Shown: piece by piece, positions 8,916-19,204 of the stretch | How the letters are laid out: the number at the start of each line of letters is the position of its first letter | Position numbering within the stretch: the first letter of the stretch is position 1 | Assembly (NCBI GenBank): GCA_018828125.1 | Contig: JAHJWB010000021.1 | Span: 62,001-126,000, forward strand | Source of the DNA: Gammaproteobacteria bacterium | GTDB taxonomy: Bacteria; Pseudomonadota; Gammaproteobacteria; Burkholderiales; Burkholderiaceae_C | Direction: 5' to 3' | Length of the DNA: 64,000 nucleotides | The notes under the pieces: generated by a model | What the model was told of the DNA's origin: nothing | Database searches by the model: none | What the model saw: only the letters and a program-made list of their open reading frames with translations | Position numbers and translations under genes: made by a program

Positions 8916-9971
8916 ATGAGCAAATCCCTGCGGTTGTCTGAAAAATGGTTCCGGCGTGGCCTGTGGCTGGTGGCGCTGGTGTTTGCCAGTTTCCTCATCG
9001 GCCTGGGCGGGACGCTGGTGGGAGACCTGCCCAAGGTCGAAACCCCATTGCGGGTGGATGACTTTCTGGACAAGGCGGCGGCGCAAACCCTGCGCCAGCA
9101 GGTGCGCGACGCGCGCGATGCCGAGCAGGAGGCGCAGACGGCGCTGGAGCAAGCCCAGCTGCAGCGCAGCAAGGCGCAAAGCGAAAGCCGCACCGCAAGC
9201 GACAGCTTCAACAGCTGGCTGGCAGCCCGTAGCGTCACCCAGCGCACCGACCAGGACCCGGAAGTGCTCTCGCGGACCCAGGCGCTGGACGCGCTGCGCA
9301 TCAATGAGCGCAAGACCCAGCAGGCGGTCGAGCAGCAGCAGCAGGCCGCACTGGATGCGCGCCAGGCCGCCGCCGCCGCCACCGACCGCTTGCACGATCT
9401 GGAAGCGGGCGGCTACGAGCTGATGCGCATCGAGCAACGCAAGGTCGAACTGCGCGTGTTTCTGTACCGTCTGGCCCTGACGCTGCCGCTTTTGGCCATT
9501 GCAGGCTGGCTGTTTGTCAAAAAACGCAAGGGCACCTACTGGCCGTTTGTGTGGGGCTTCATCTTCTTCGCGTTGTTCGCCTTCTTCGTGGAGCTGGTCC
9601 CGTACCTGCCCAGCTACGGCGGCTATGTACGCTATGTGGTGGGCATCGCCATCACCGCCATCGTGGGGCGCTACGCGATCCTGGCGCTCAACCGCTACCT
9701 GGAGCGCCAGAAGCTCGCCGAGGCGCTGCCCGACCAGGAGCGCCGCAAAGAGCTGAACTACGACGTGGCCCTGGCGCGTCTGGCCAAAAGCGTATGCCCC
9801 GGCTGCGAGCGCCCGGTGGACCTGAAGAACGAGAAGATCGACTTCTGCCCCCATTGCGGCATTGGCCTGTTTGACCACTGCGGCCAGTGCAGCACGCGCA
9901 AGAGCGCGTTTGCCAGGTTCTGCCATGCCTGTGGCACCAGTGCCGGGGTGCGATTGGCGCGGGACAACTGA
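8916..9971 (+). CDS. Membrane protein with periplasmic coiled coil and C-terminal double zinc ribbon
   Basis: The protein has 351 residues from 8916, preceded by GGAGAGGAGA. Residues ~13-35 form a first membrane segment. Residues ~50-185 form a long Ala/Gln/Glu coiled coil with QQQQQ. Three more hydrophobic segments follow (YRLALTLPLLAIAGWLFV, FVWGFIFFALFAFFVELV, YVVGIAITAIVGRYAILAL). The C-terminus carries four CxxC pairs (CPGC, CPHC, CGQC, CHAC), a double zinc ribbon facing the cytoplasm. The combination suggests a scaffold or envelope-sensing protein. No specific function is known. Confidence 0.75.
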   Translation: MSKSLRLSEKWFRRGLWLVALVFASFLIGLGGTLVGDLPKVETPLRVDDFLDKAAAQTLRQQVRDARDAEQEAQTALEQAQLQRSKAQSESRTASDSFNSWLAARSVTQRTDQDPEVLSRTQALDALRINERKTQQAVEQQQQAALDARQAAAAATDRLHDLEAGGYELMRIEQRKVELRVFLYRLALTLPLLAIAGWLFVKKRKGTYWPFVWGFIFFALFAFFVELVPYLPSYGGYVRYVVGIAITAIVGRYAILALNRYLERQKLAEALPDQERRKELNYDVALARLAKSVCPGCERPVDLKNEKIDFCPHCGIGLFDHCGQCSTRKSAFARFCHACGTSAGVRLARDN

Positions 9972-9974
9972 AAC

Positions 9975-11417
9975 GTGCCGCACAACGCGCCTGCGCACGG
10001 CCTGCGTCGCCGTGACCTGTTGGGGGCCATGGCCGCTGCCGGGCTGGTGGGGGCTGGAGCCGCGGGGCAGCGGCCCGCCCACAGCGCCAGCGGTTTGCTG
10101 GTGGAGAACGTCACCCGCCTTTATCCCGTGCGGGTGGCCAAGGTCGTGGCCCCTGCCAGCGTGCAAGACGTAGTACAGGCGCTTCAGCATTGGCCGGGCC
10201 CGGTGGCCATCGGCGGTGCGCGCTACAGCATGGGCGGCCAGATCGGGGTGGAAGGCGGCTTGCACATCGACATGCGCGCAATGAATGCGCTGGTCTGGCT
10301 GGACGCCAAAGCCCGCACCGTGCGCGTGCAGGCCGGCATGTGCTGGCGTGACCTGCAAGACCATCTGGACCCGCACGACCTCGCGGTTCGCACCATGCAG
10401 AGTTACGCGAACTTCACGGTCGGCGGGTCGGTGTCGGTGAACGTGCATGGCCGGTACGTGGGGCATGGGCCTATCGGCGCGTCGGTACGGGCACTGCAGA
10501 TCGTGCTGGCCAGCGGCGAAGTGCGGGAGGCCTGTCGCCAGCAGCACCCTGATCTTTTCCGCGCGGCCTTGGGCGGTTATGGTGGCCTGGGCGTGGTCAC
10601 CGAGGTCGAGCTGGATCTGGATGCCAACACCCCCATGGAGCGGTCTGTCGTGCATGCAGCGCTGGACGACTATCCGGGCTTTTTTGCCGCCAAGGTGCGC
10701 CGCAACCCGCAGGCCGTGATGCACAACGCCGACTTGCTGCCGCCGCTTTTTGACCGGGCCACCGCGGTGACCTGGTCCAGCACCGACAAGCCTGTGACGG
10801 TGCCAGAGCGGCTGGTGCCGCGCGGCCAGGGGTATGGTCTGGACAAAACCGTGATCTGGGCCATGACCGAACTGCCCGGCGGCCACCAGCTGCAGCACAA
10901 GGTGGTGCGCCCGGCGTTGCTGCGCGGCCAGCCCGTGGTGTGGCGCAACCGCGAAGCCAGCCTGGATGCGGCGTCGCTGGAGCCCGCCAGCCGTGCGCAA
11001 TCCACGTATGTGCTGCAGGAATACTTTGCGCCGGTGGCCCAGTTTGCAGCGTTCACACGCGGCCTGGCGCGCGTCCTGCAGCAGCATGGGGCGCAGGTGC
11101 TCAACATCTCCGTGCGCCACGCGCCTCCAGACCCCGATGCCGTGATGGCCTGGGCGCGCGAAGAGGTGTTTTCGTGGGTGCTGTACTACAAACAAGGCAC
11201 CAGCCCCGAGGCGCAGGCGGCGGTAGGGCGGTGGACCCGCGCATTGATCGACCTCGCCTTGTCACACGGCGGCACCTACTACCTGCCCTACCAGCGCCAC
11301 GCCACCCCTGCGCAGTTTGCCGCCGCCTATCCGCAGGCCGACCGGTTCCGGGCGGCCAAAGCCGTGTGGGACCCGCAGGGGCGGATGACCAATATGCTGT
11401 GGAAGCAGTATCTGTAG
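9975..11417 (+). CDS. Tat-exported FAD-binding (PCMH/FAD_binding_4) oxidoreductase
   Basis: The protein has 480 residues from a GTG three bases after the previous stop, so translation is coupled. The N-terminus has a twin-arginine signal (LRRRDLLGAMAAAGLVGAG). Residues ~45-215 are an FAD-binding PCMH domain: VAIGGARYSMGGQ, VQAGMCWRDLQDHLDP, FTVGGSVSVNVHGRY, ALGGYGGLGVVTEVEL. The C-terminal half ends with ADRFRAAKAVWDPQGRM, typical of vanillyl-alcohol-oxidase-like and L-gulonolactone-oxidase-like enzymes. The substrate is not deducible. Periplasmic location is inferred from the Tat motif. Confidence 0.85.
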   Translation: MPHNAPAHGLRRRDLLGAMAAAGLVGAGAAGQRPAHSASGLLVENVTRLYPVRVAKVVAPASVQDVVQALQHWPGPVAIGGARYSMGGQIGVEGGLHIDMRAMNALVWLDAKARTVRVQAGMCWRDLQDHLDPHDLAVRTMQSYANFTVGGSVSVNVHGRYVGHGPIGASVRALQIVLASGEVREACRQQHPDLFRAALGGYGGLGVVTEVELDLDANTPMERSVVHAALDDYPGFFAAKVRRNPQAVMHNADLLPPLFDRATAVTWSSTDKPVTVPERLVPRGQGYGLDKTVIWAMTELPGGHQLQHKVVRPALLRGQPVVWRNREASLDAASLEPASRAQSTYVLQEYFAPVAQFAAFTRGLARVLQQHGAQVLNISVRHAPPDPDAVMAWAREEVFSWVLYYKQGTSPEAQAAVGRWTRALIDLALSHGGTYYLPYQRHATPAQFAAAYPQADRFRAAKAVWDPQGRMTNMLWKQYL

Positions 11418-11450
11418 GGGCGTTGGGCAGCCGGTGTTGTGGCCCGCTTT

Positions 11451-12896
11451 TCAGGCCGGGGCCACCCGATTGCGCCCTTCGGTCTTGGCGCGGTACAGCG
11501 CGGCGTCGGCGGCCATCAGCAGGGTGTCGATGTCGGCTTCGCCGCTCATCGATGCGCTGTGCACCAGGCCAATGCTCACGGTGGCTTTCAGTGTCTTGCC
11601 GTCGGGCGACACGTCAAACGGGTGCTGCGCCACGGCGCTGCGAAGGCGTTCGGCGATGGCCTGCGCCTCTGAGTGGGACACCTCGGGCAAGACCACCGCA
11701 AACTCTTCTCCGCCCATGCGGCCCAGCGCGTCCTGCGCCCGCAGGGTGGTGGTCATTGCCTGGGTGATGCCGATCAGCAGCTGGTCTCCTGCGCTGTGTC
11801 CATGTTGGTCGTTGACGTGTTTGAAATTGTCAATGTCCAGCATCAGCACCGCCACACCAGCCGTTTCGCGCCCATAGCGGGTCAGCAGGCGCTGGCCCTG
11901 GCGCATGAACGCGCGGCGCGCCAGCACGCCCGTCAGGTCGTCGTGGCGCACGGCGTGGTCCAGGCGGCGCAGGGTTTCGGCGCGGGCCGCGCTGGCACAC
12001 GCCACGGCCAGCGGTCCCAGCGCCAGCAGCGTGACGCCCACCCGCAGCGAAAACACATCGCCCGCGTGTGCCGGAGTGAAATTGAGCACGCCCATGGCCA
12101 CACCCGCCATGGTCCACAGGCACACCACCAGCGAAAGCAGGCTGGCCACGAAGGTGCTGTAACTCAACGCGCACCACAGCAAGCCGGGCACGGCAAAAGC
12201 CAGCACGCCCGGCCCGCCCACAAGTCCCCGAATCCCTTCGGCCAGCAGCAGTGAGCCCACGGGGGCCACCCGCCAGAACAGAGGGGCCCCCTGCACGGCC
12301 GAGGGCGGGTCGTCATCGCGCGGGGCCGCCAGCACCACGGGCACGATGAGCATGTAGTTCATCAACTCCGTGCTGAACCACAAGGACAGCAAGTCCGTCC
12401 AAGGGGAGTTGAAGTACACCGGGGCCGCGCCGCTGCCCGCCAGTGCACCCGCAGCGCTGGCTGCCAGCGCCGCCAGCAGCAAGTACATGGCGGACACGGT
12501 GCGGCGCAGGCGCAGCACGGGTTCGCTCAGGCGGCGCAGCATCAGCCAGCCCACGGTGACGCTCAGCAGATTCGCGCCGTTGAGCCACAGCGACATCCCC
12601 CAGGAACTGCCGGTGATCAGGTCAGCGGCCATATAGCCCACCGCCGCCGCCGCCCAGGCGGCCGGGCGCGCCAGAGCGGGGTAACGCACCAAAATCCCCA
12701 GCAACAAAGCGTTAGCGGGCCAAAAGGCAGACAGAAAGCCGATGGGCCGCGCAAAGATGCCCACCAGGCAGGCAGCGAAGACCAGCAAACCCAGACCCAG
12801 CCAGAGCCATGACCGTGGAAGCGACCGGGGGCGCGCAAAGGAGAGGGTCATCATGGTGGGGGACGAAGTGGCAGCGGGGCTGCTGGCGATTGTCAT
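11451..12896 (-). CDS. Diguanylate cyclase with MASE1 membrane sensor
   Basis: The protein has about 481 residues. The N-terminal ~290 residues carry some eight to ten hydrophobic segments of the MASE1 sensor type (VGIFARPIGFLSAFWPANAL, AAVGYMAADLITGSSWGMSL). A GGDEF domain follows with LDIDNFKHVNDQHGHSAGD and the active-site GGEEF (GRMGGEEFAVV). The inhibitory I-site RAQD lies five residues upstream of GGEEF, so product feedback is probably intact. It makes c-di-GMP at the inner membrane. The start is uncertain: 12896 is preferred, with a TTG 36 bp upstream possible. It is convergent with the FAD oxidoreductase. Confidence 0.9.
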   Translation of the reverse strand: MTIASSPAATSSPTMMTLSFARPRSLPRSWLWLGLGLLVFAACLVGIFARPIGFLSAFWPANALLLGILVRYPALARPAAWAAAAVGYMAADLITGSSWGMSLWLNGANLLSVTVGWLMLRRLSEPVLRLRRTVSAMYLLLAALAASAAGALAGSGAAPVYFNSPWTDLLSLWFSTELMNYMLIVPVVLAAPRDDDPPSAVQGAPLFWRVAPVGSLLLAEGIRGLVGGPGVLAFAVPGLLWCALSYSTFVASLLSLVVCLWTMAGVAMGVLNFTPAHAGDVFSLRVGVTLLALGPLAVACASAARAETLRRLDHAVRHDDLTGVLARRAFMRQGQRLLTRYGRETAGVAVLMLDIDNFKHVNDQHGHSAGDQLLIGITQAMTTTLRAQDALGRMGGEEFAVVLPEVSHSEAQAIAERLRSAVAQHPFDVSPDGKTLKATVSIGLVHSASMSGEADIDTLLMAADAALYRAKTEGRNRVAPA

Positions 12897-13016
12897 CGGG
12901 CGCAGTGGGTTACGCGCGAGTAGGCTCAACACAAAAAAACATTTATTGACAATTGCGGGGCCGCGTGTTGCGTGCGGCCATCACCCGAGGTGCCTGGGGG
13001 TGGGGAGCTAGGGGGA

Positions 13017-13589
13017 TCAGTGATTGCCCAGCAGCATGGCGACCAGTTCGCCGGTGCTGGTGGCCCCCAGCTTGCGCATCAGCCTGCCGCGGTGGGCTTC
13101 TACCGTGCGGTGGCTGATGTCCAGGTGGCGTGCAATCTGTTTGCTGGTGGCACCTGTCACGATGTGCTGCGCCACCTCGCGCTCGCGCACCGTCAGCGGC
13201 GTGCTCACCGGGCGGCGGTGGGAGATGTCTTCAAACATCCACACCGCGCGCGCAAACGGGTCGGCGCGGTCCAGCGCACGGCCCACCACATGGCACCAGA
13301 ACAGCGTGCCATCACGCCTGCGCATGATGCGTTCGTCGCTGTAGCCCCCGGTGTCCTGCATGGCGGGAAGCCCCAGCTTGCCTGTGTGGGCAAATTCGTC
13401 CAGCGAGGGATACAGCGGCGCCAGGGGTTGCCCCAGCAGTTCGGCCTGCGTGTAGCCAAACATTTGCGCGAAAGCGTCGTTGCAGATCTCGATGGCCCGC
13501 TCGCGCGTCACGCACATGCCCACCGGGGCCAGGTTAAAGGCCAGCTCCAGGGCTTCGGTCAGGGATGCGGGCGGGGCGACGGGCGACAT
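13017..13589 (-). CDS. PAS domain LuxR-type transcriptional regulator
   Basis: The protein has 190 residues from 13589; the frame extends 120 bp further upstream with an atypical sequence. Residues ~12-115 form a PAS domain (ALELAFNLAPVGMCVTRERA, CNDAFAQMFGYTQAELLGQP, RRRDGTLFWCHVVGRALD). Residues ~125-185 form a LuxR helix-turn-helix (LTVREREVAQHIVTGATSKQ, ISHRTVEAHRGRLMRKLGAT). There is no receiver domain, so it is probably a one-component regulator. It lies next to the GGDEF gene on the same strand, with an 80-bp spacer. Confidence 0.88.
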   Translation of the reverse strand: MSPVAPPASLTEALELAFNLAPVGMCVTRERAIEICNDAFAQMFGYTQAELLGQPLAPLYPSLDEFAHTGKLGLPAMQDTGGYSDERIMRRRDGTLFWCHVVGRALDRADPFARAVWMFEDISHRRPVSTPLTVREREVAQHIVTGATSKQIARHLDISHRTVEAHRGRLMRKLGATSTGELVAMLLGNH

Positions 13590-13743
13590 GGGCGCTGATT
13601 TTGCAGCAGTCCATCGGACATCTGGCGCTGTGCGGTGCCATCCGCTGGCCGCGGCGCGTGCCGGCTTTGCTGGGCCGTCCGCAAAGGCGGTCAGCGAGCA
13701 GGCCCCCATGCCTGTTCACGGCCAACGCCGGGTCGCCACCGCC

Positions 13744-16122
13744 TCAGTACAGGTACACGGCGCCTGCGTTGGTTCTGCTCTCGTCCACAGGATTGCCGCC
13801 AATGCCATTCGATCCGCCGTCTTCGGTGGCCGCCCCGACGGCCAGGGTATGCCCGTCGCCCGACAGCGCAACGCGGCCACCGAACCGGTCGCCGCTTCCG
13901 GTGTTGGGCGCCTTCAAATAGGCCTGCTGGGCCCAGGTGCTGGCGCTGCGGCGAAACACCAGCACGGCACCCGCGTCGATTGCACTGGCGTTGGCCTGAT
14001 CTCCGTTGAAGCCGCTGGCGTTGCTGTCGTCCCGGTACGAGGGCACGACTAGGGTATTGCCGTCACTGGACATGGCCAGGTTGTTTCCAAAACGATGCGG
14101 CGAGCGGGTGTTGGAGGCTTTCATGTAGGCCTGCGCTGACCAGGCCCCGCCCGCGCGGGTGAACACGAACACCGCTCCCGAGTTCACCGCCAGGGTGTTG
14201 CTGGCGGGTGGCACTGTGTAAGTGCCCGTGTGGTTGCTGCTGTCGCCGTCCATGCCAACGGCCAGCGTATTGCCGTCACCCGACAGCTGAACCGACACGC
14301 CGAAACGGTCTTGTGCAAGAGGTTGGGGGGCCTTCAGATACGCTTGCTGCAGCCAGGTGCCTGCATTGCGCTGGAAGACGTAGGTGGCGCCCGAATTGGT
14401 GACGGTGTCGTCCGCAGGTGTGGCGGCAGAGGCGCTGCCTTCAAAGAACGCGCCGACGGCCAGGGTGTCGCCCGAGCCGGACAGGCTGAGGTAAATCCCG
14501 AAAAAATCGCCCGCCCCCGCGTTGGCGGCCTTGAGGTAGCTCTGTTGCGCCCAGAGGGTGCCGGTGCGGGTAAAAACGTAGGCCGCACCCGACGCCGCAT
14601 ACGCCGCGTTGCCGTGGGTGCCGGTCAGATCGCCATCCTCGTTGTAGGCGGCAACGGCCAACGTGTTGCCATCGTCCGAGAGCGCAACGAACGAGCCGAA
14701 CAGATCGCTGGCATCCGCGTTGAACGCCTTGATGAACGCCTGCTGCGACCACGCGGCGCCCGTGCGGGAATACACATAGACAGCCCCCGAGCTGTTCGCC
14801 AGGTTGTTGCTGGGTGGCATCGTTGCGAATGTGCCCGTCTGATCGCCACTTTCCCCGTCCGCACCAATGGCCAGCGTGTTGCCATCGGCAGACAAGGCCA
14901 GTGCATTGCCAAAGTAGTCGTTGGCCTCCCCGTCGGGCGCCGCAATGCGAGCTTGTTGCGACCAGGTGGCGCCGCTTTTGGTAAAGACGTACACCGCGCC
15001 GGTGTTGCCACCCTCTCCGTAGGCGCCCACGGCCAGGGTGGTGCCGTTGCGAGAAAGGGCGACACGGTTGCCGAAGCGGCCTTCGACGGTGCTGGTGGAG
15101 GCTTTGAAGTAGCCAATGGCTTGCACCATGTCTGCTGTGACGGAGGCGGATGGGGCGCTGCACCCACTCACATTGCAAGCTTGCACGGTGTAGGTGGCGT
15201 TCAGCCGGTGGTGCAGCAAGGTTGGCACTGCATAAGACAGGCTGGTGGTGGCGGTAGAACCGATGGATGCGGCCGCTAGTGGGCCCGCGCCATCGGGGTC
15301 CTCCGACACGGTGTAGCTGCTGGCGCCTGCCGCGGCGACCCAGGAGAAATTCAGTGCTTTTGTTCCATAGGCAATGCCCAGGCCAGTCGGCGTGGGCGCA
15401 ATGGGGGGTGGCGGAGGCGGTGGCGGAGGGGGCGCGGGCAAGGTGCGGCAAAGCACCTGCACTTGGGTCACCGGAGCCACCGCAACGCCTGTTCCCGCCT
15501 CCACCACGCAGATCTGGTCTACGGGCTGTGTCTGCACGGTCACGGCATAAGTCCCGCCGTGAGCTACCGGCTCCCCAAACCGGAAAACGCCATTGGCGAT
15601 CACCGTTGCATCGGTGGCACCGTTGAGCTGCAGGGCGACGGCACCCACCAGGCCTGAGACGGTTCCGCCGACGGCGTAGGTGTTCGTGGTGCAGGTCACC
15701 AGAATGTTGGTGACCGGGCCCGCCACCACACCGGAGCCGTTCTCCACCCCGCAGGTTTGCCCCGTGGGCTGGGTGCGCACGGTGATGTTGTATGCCGCGC
15801 CCTGGGAAATTTGGGTGGAGTAGCTGCCGCTGGCCGTGATGGTCAGCTCCCCGCCCGTGCTGTTGGCCAAGACGAGTGTGCCGTTGAGCCCCGCCACGGT
15901 GCCGCCCACCGGATGCTGCATGTCAGGAGTAGGCGGTGGCGGGGGTGGTGGCGTTGCCGAATCGCCGCCACCGCCACAGGCCATCAACAAGGCACTCACC
16001 GCCCATGCAGACGACAGCCGCAGGGCCCAACGTGCAACTGCCACGGAATATGCCCTGGAATCTGCCCCGGCGCGGCCCTGCGTCAAAGCTGGTTCGGGGT
16101 GGGTGGAAAGAGGACAATGCAT
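13744..16122 (-). CDS. Large FG-GAP repeat (beta-propeller) surface lipoprotein
   Basis: The protein has 792 residues. A lipobox (ALLMACGGGG) follows a hydrophobic segment near residue 45, then a proline linker (TPPPPPPPT). Two ~80-residue beta repeats follow (VGGTVAGLNGTLVLAN ... TCTTNTY; VGGTVSGLVGAVALQL ... VQVLCR), then a second poly-Pro linker. A fibronectin type III-like domain (SYTVSEDPDGAGPL ... YTVQACNVSGCS) follows. The C-terminus has about seven tandem ~60-residue FG-GAP units with the pattern W-x-Q-Q-A-Y-x-K-A ... D-x-F-G ... L-S-x-D-G-N-T-L-A-V-G-A. Seven blades would close a propeller. An extracellular adhesive or scaffold role is inferred; no enzymatic motif is seen. Confidence 0.82.
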   Translation of the reverse strand: MHCPLSTHPEPALTQGRAGADSRAYSVAVARWALRLSSAWAVSALLMACGGGGDSATPPPPPPPTPDMQHPVGGTVAGLNGTLVLANSTGGELTITASGSYSTQISQGAAYNITVRTQPTGQTCGVENGSGVVAGPVTNILVTCTTNTYAVGGTVSGLVGAVALQLNGATDATVIANGVFRFGEPVAHGGTYAVTVQTQPVDQICVVEAGTGVAVAPVTQVQVLCRTLPAPPPPPPPPPPIAPTPTGLGIAYGTKALNFSWVAAAGASSYTVSEDPDGAGPLAAASIGSTATTSLSYAVPTLLHHRLNATYTVQACNVSGCSAPSASVTADMVQAIGYFKASTSTVEGRFGNRVALSRNGTTLAVGAYGEGGNTGAVYVFTKSGATWSQQARIAAPDGEANDYFGNALALSADGNTLAIGADGESGDQTGTFATMPPSNNLANSSGAVYVYSRTGAAWSQQAFIKAFNADASDLFGSFVALSDDGNTLAVAAYNEDGDLTGTHGNAAYAASGAAYVFTRTGTLWAQQSYLKAANAGAGDFFGIYLSLSGSGDTLAVGAFFEGSASAATPADDTVTNSGATYVFQRNAGTWLQQAYLKAPQPLAQDRFGVSVQLSGDGNTLAVGMDGDSSNHTGTYTVPPASNTLAVNSGAVFVFTRAGGAWSAQAYMKASNTRSPHRFGNNLAMSSDGNTLVVPSYRDDSNASGFNGDQANASAIDAGAVLVFRRSASTWAQQAYLKAPNTGSGDRFGGRVALSGDGHTLAVGAATEDGGSNGIGGNPVDESRTNAGAVYLY

Positions 16123-16359
16123 GGGGGCTCCGGGCGCGGCAGCGGGGTGCGCTTTCCGGCCCGCTCAAGATTGAAAACGCCACTCAACGCTGCGGGGGCA
16201 AGCGCGGGCTAGGTGCCACGCACTCTAAGGTCGATCAGGGTGGGGGCCATCCCCACTGAAGCAGGGTTGACAGTGGTGCGGAGCGGGGCAAAAGACCGCT
16301 GACGGGTGATGGCTGGTCGCCCCGCAGCAGTCAGGAGTGCGCGCAGTGCCGTGGGTGGC

Positions 16360-16845
16360 TTAACGCAGCCGCCACCACCGCTGGCACTGTCGTTTGACGA
16401 CCCTGGCCACTCGCCATGCCCACGAGGCGCGGGCGCGAGCCAGCACGGCGGCTTTCAGGCGCATCCAGTGCGCGTGGGTCCAGGCGAACCAGCGCAGTTG
16501 CATCAAGGTGGGCTGCGTCAGTGAATACAGCCGCGCGACCACGGCTGTGCCGATCACTTTGGCCAGCACGATCACCACCATGCCCAGCGCCACATGACCG
16601 TTCCCCATGGCCCAAAGCGCCAGCAGTTTGACGGGTAGCAAAAAGGTGGTAGGCAGCACAAAAATGGCTACGGCGCCCCAGGGGGGTAGGGTGCGCACCC
16701 AGCCCTCGACCCACCGCAGCCCCGGCCAGCGGCCGATATGCGCCAGCACCCGCTGCAGCGGCACCCAGCCCCATTCCTCGAACAGGATGAGCAAGGCGAG
16801 CAGCCCACTGCCCGCGCCCGCCAAGACCCGCAGCGGCCAACGCAA
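16360..16845 (-). CDS. Inner membrane protein, function unknown
   Basis: The protein has 161 residues. Three hydrophobic segments are visible (VLAGAGSGLLALLILFEEWG, WGAVAIFVLPTTFLLPVKLLA, HVALGMVVIVLAKVIGTAVV), with a basic Trp/Arg-rich C-terminus (RARASWAWRVARVVKRQCQRW). It resembles small conserved beta-proteobacterial membrane proteins, but no family is recognised with confidence. The repeat element lies directly upstream of its start. Confidence 0.7.
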   Translation of the reverse strand: MRWPLRVLAGAGSGLLALLILFEEWGWVPLQRVLAHIGRWPGLRWVEGWVRTLPPWGAVAIFVLPTTFLLPVKLLALWAMGNGHVALGMVVIVLAKVIGTAVVARLYSLTQPTLMQLRWFAWTHAHWMRLKAAVLARARASWAWRVARVVKRQCQRWWRLR

Positions 16846-16869
16846 CCAGTGGTGTATCGACTTTTTGAT

Positions 16870-16918
16870 GATTTTTGGCTCTAGCGCTTATGTATAAAGC
16901 GGTAGTAGCTATCGAATT
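16870..16918 (+). repeat. Dispersed palindromic repeat, copy
   Basis: The copy reads TTTTTGGCTCTAGCGCTTAT, then TATAAAGCGGTAGTAGCTAT. It fills the spacer between tgt and the 16360 membrane-protein gene, both on the minus strand. Confidence 0.78.
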
Positions 16919-16941
16919 GGTAGTAAACGAGCAGCGCGCGG

Positions 16942-18189
<1,248 letters not shown>

Positions 18190-18224
18190 CTACACTGAAC
18201 TCACCGACTTGCAAGGAGAACAAC

Positions 18225-18704
18225 ATGCTCAAGATCCTCATCGCCGTAGACGGCTCCGAACTCGCGCTGGATGGCGTTCACCACGCGCTCGCATTGGTTC
18301 GCCAGGGACTTCAGGCATCCATGGTGCTGGCCAATGTGCAGGAGCCCGCCACCCTGTACGAGCTGGTTACCACCCGCGATCCCGACCTGATCGCCGCGGC
18401 CAGCCTGGAGGCGGGCGATCACCTGATGGCGTCAGCGCGTGCACTGCTGGATGCAGCGGGTGTTCCGTACGAAACCGATGTGGGGGTGGGGGATGTGGCA
18501 CACACGCTGGTGGACATGATCGAGCGCTCGGGCTGCGACATGGTCATCATCGGCGCCAAAGGCCAGGGCGCCATCACCAGCGCGTTGCTCGGCTCGGTGT
18601 CGCAAGAGGTGGCGCATGCCAGCCCGGTGCCGGTCACCATAGTCAAACATGCCGAGGTGCTGGAGTCTGTAGACGGCGACGTTGAAGAAGACGCTGAGGC
18701 CTGA
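18225..18704 (+). CDS. Universal stress protein (UspA family)
   Basis: The protein has 159 residues from the ATG with AAGGAGA upstream. The N-terminus MLKILIAVDGSELAL and the ATP-binding GxxG-x9-GS pattern (GAKGQGAITSALLGS) near residues 123-137 are intact, so it is of the nucleotide-binding type. The short acidic tail (DGDVEEDAEA) is unusual. It is monocistronic, with an inverted repeat downstream. It is likely cytoplasmic and induced by growth arrest, by family precedent. Confidence 0.93.
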   Translation: MLKILIAVDGSELALDGVHHALALVRQGLQASMVLANVQEPATLYELVTTRDPDLIAAASLEAGDHLMASARALLDAAGVPYETDVGVGDVAHTLVDMIERSGCDMVIIGAKGQGAITSALLGSVSQEVAHASPVPVTIVKHAEVLESVDGDVEEDAEA

Positions 18705-18729
18705 TCACCCGATCAGACAATCGAAACAA

Positions 18730-18754
18730 CAAGGGCCGCTGCGTGCGACCCTTG
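18730..18754. terminator. Hairpin between converging genes
   Basis: CAAGGG (18730-18735) pairs with CCCTTG (18749-18754), with an inner CGC/GCG pairing and a 5-nt loop. It lies 26 bp after the stress-protein stop and 61 bp before the end of the converging gene. A T-run is lacking, so terminator function is only probable. Confidence 0.4.
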
Positions 18755-18814
18755 CGATAGTCAAAAAGGCGCCTGACCTTCTTACCTTCTACCTGCGACT
18801 CAGGCTGTTTTGAA

Positions 18815-19204
18815 TCAGGCGGCCTTGCGAAACGGCTCGGCCGCTGGCCGCTGCAGTTTGCCATGGGGCAGTGTGGCCAGGCGCGAGAACATCCGGCGCA
18901 CGTAGCCATTGACCCACAGGCATTTGTTGAGTTCATCCACCGGCAGAGGCCCCGACACCACCACGATGTCGTTGGCCATCTCTTGCGCCCCGGCCGCGCG
19001 CAGGCGGCGGCGGGTGTTGTTGGCCCAGGACTGTATGCGGGTGGGACTGCCATGCTGGTGCACCTCGCCGGTGTGCGCATCAAACGCAATGGCGACGGTG
19101 TCGGTCTTGAGCTTGAACCTGCGTTCTCCCGTGACCGCGCTGGGCGTGTCGCGCATGTCGTACAGGTAATAGCTGCCTGCCTTGAGTTGGTATTGCATGT
19201 CCAT
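18815..19204 (-). CDS. Conserved protein of unknown function
   Basis: The protein has 129 residues from the ATG preceded by GAGAGGAA. It begins MDMQYQLKAGSYYLYDM, with YxLxAGxYYLxDxxD, RRFKLKTDTVAIAFDAHTGE and a short helical basic tail. It has no signal peptide or membrane segment. The pattern is coding-like and looks cytoplasmic, but no family is recognised. It is convergent with the stress-protein gene. Confidence 0.65.
   Translation of the reverse strand: MDMQYQLKAGSYYLYDMRDTPSAVTGERRFKLKTDTVAIAFDAHTGEVHQHGSPTRIQSWANNTRRRLRAAGAQEMANDIVVVSGPLPVDELNKCLWVNGYVRRMFSRLATLPHGKLQRPAAEPFRKAA

Noticed and set aside
8895..11195. A 766-codon open frame on the minus strand
   Set aside because: It is antisense to two well-supported genes (zinc-ribbon protein and FAD oxidoreductase), has His/Arg/Gln-rich content and no family pattern. 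It is a GC-rich antisense shadow.
13800..15100. Regular ~190-bp repeats suggesting a CRISPR-like or tandem DNA array
   Set aside because: They are in-frame codons of the FG-GAP protein units and diverge at the DNA level.
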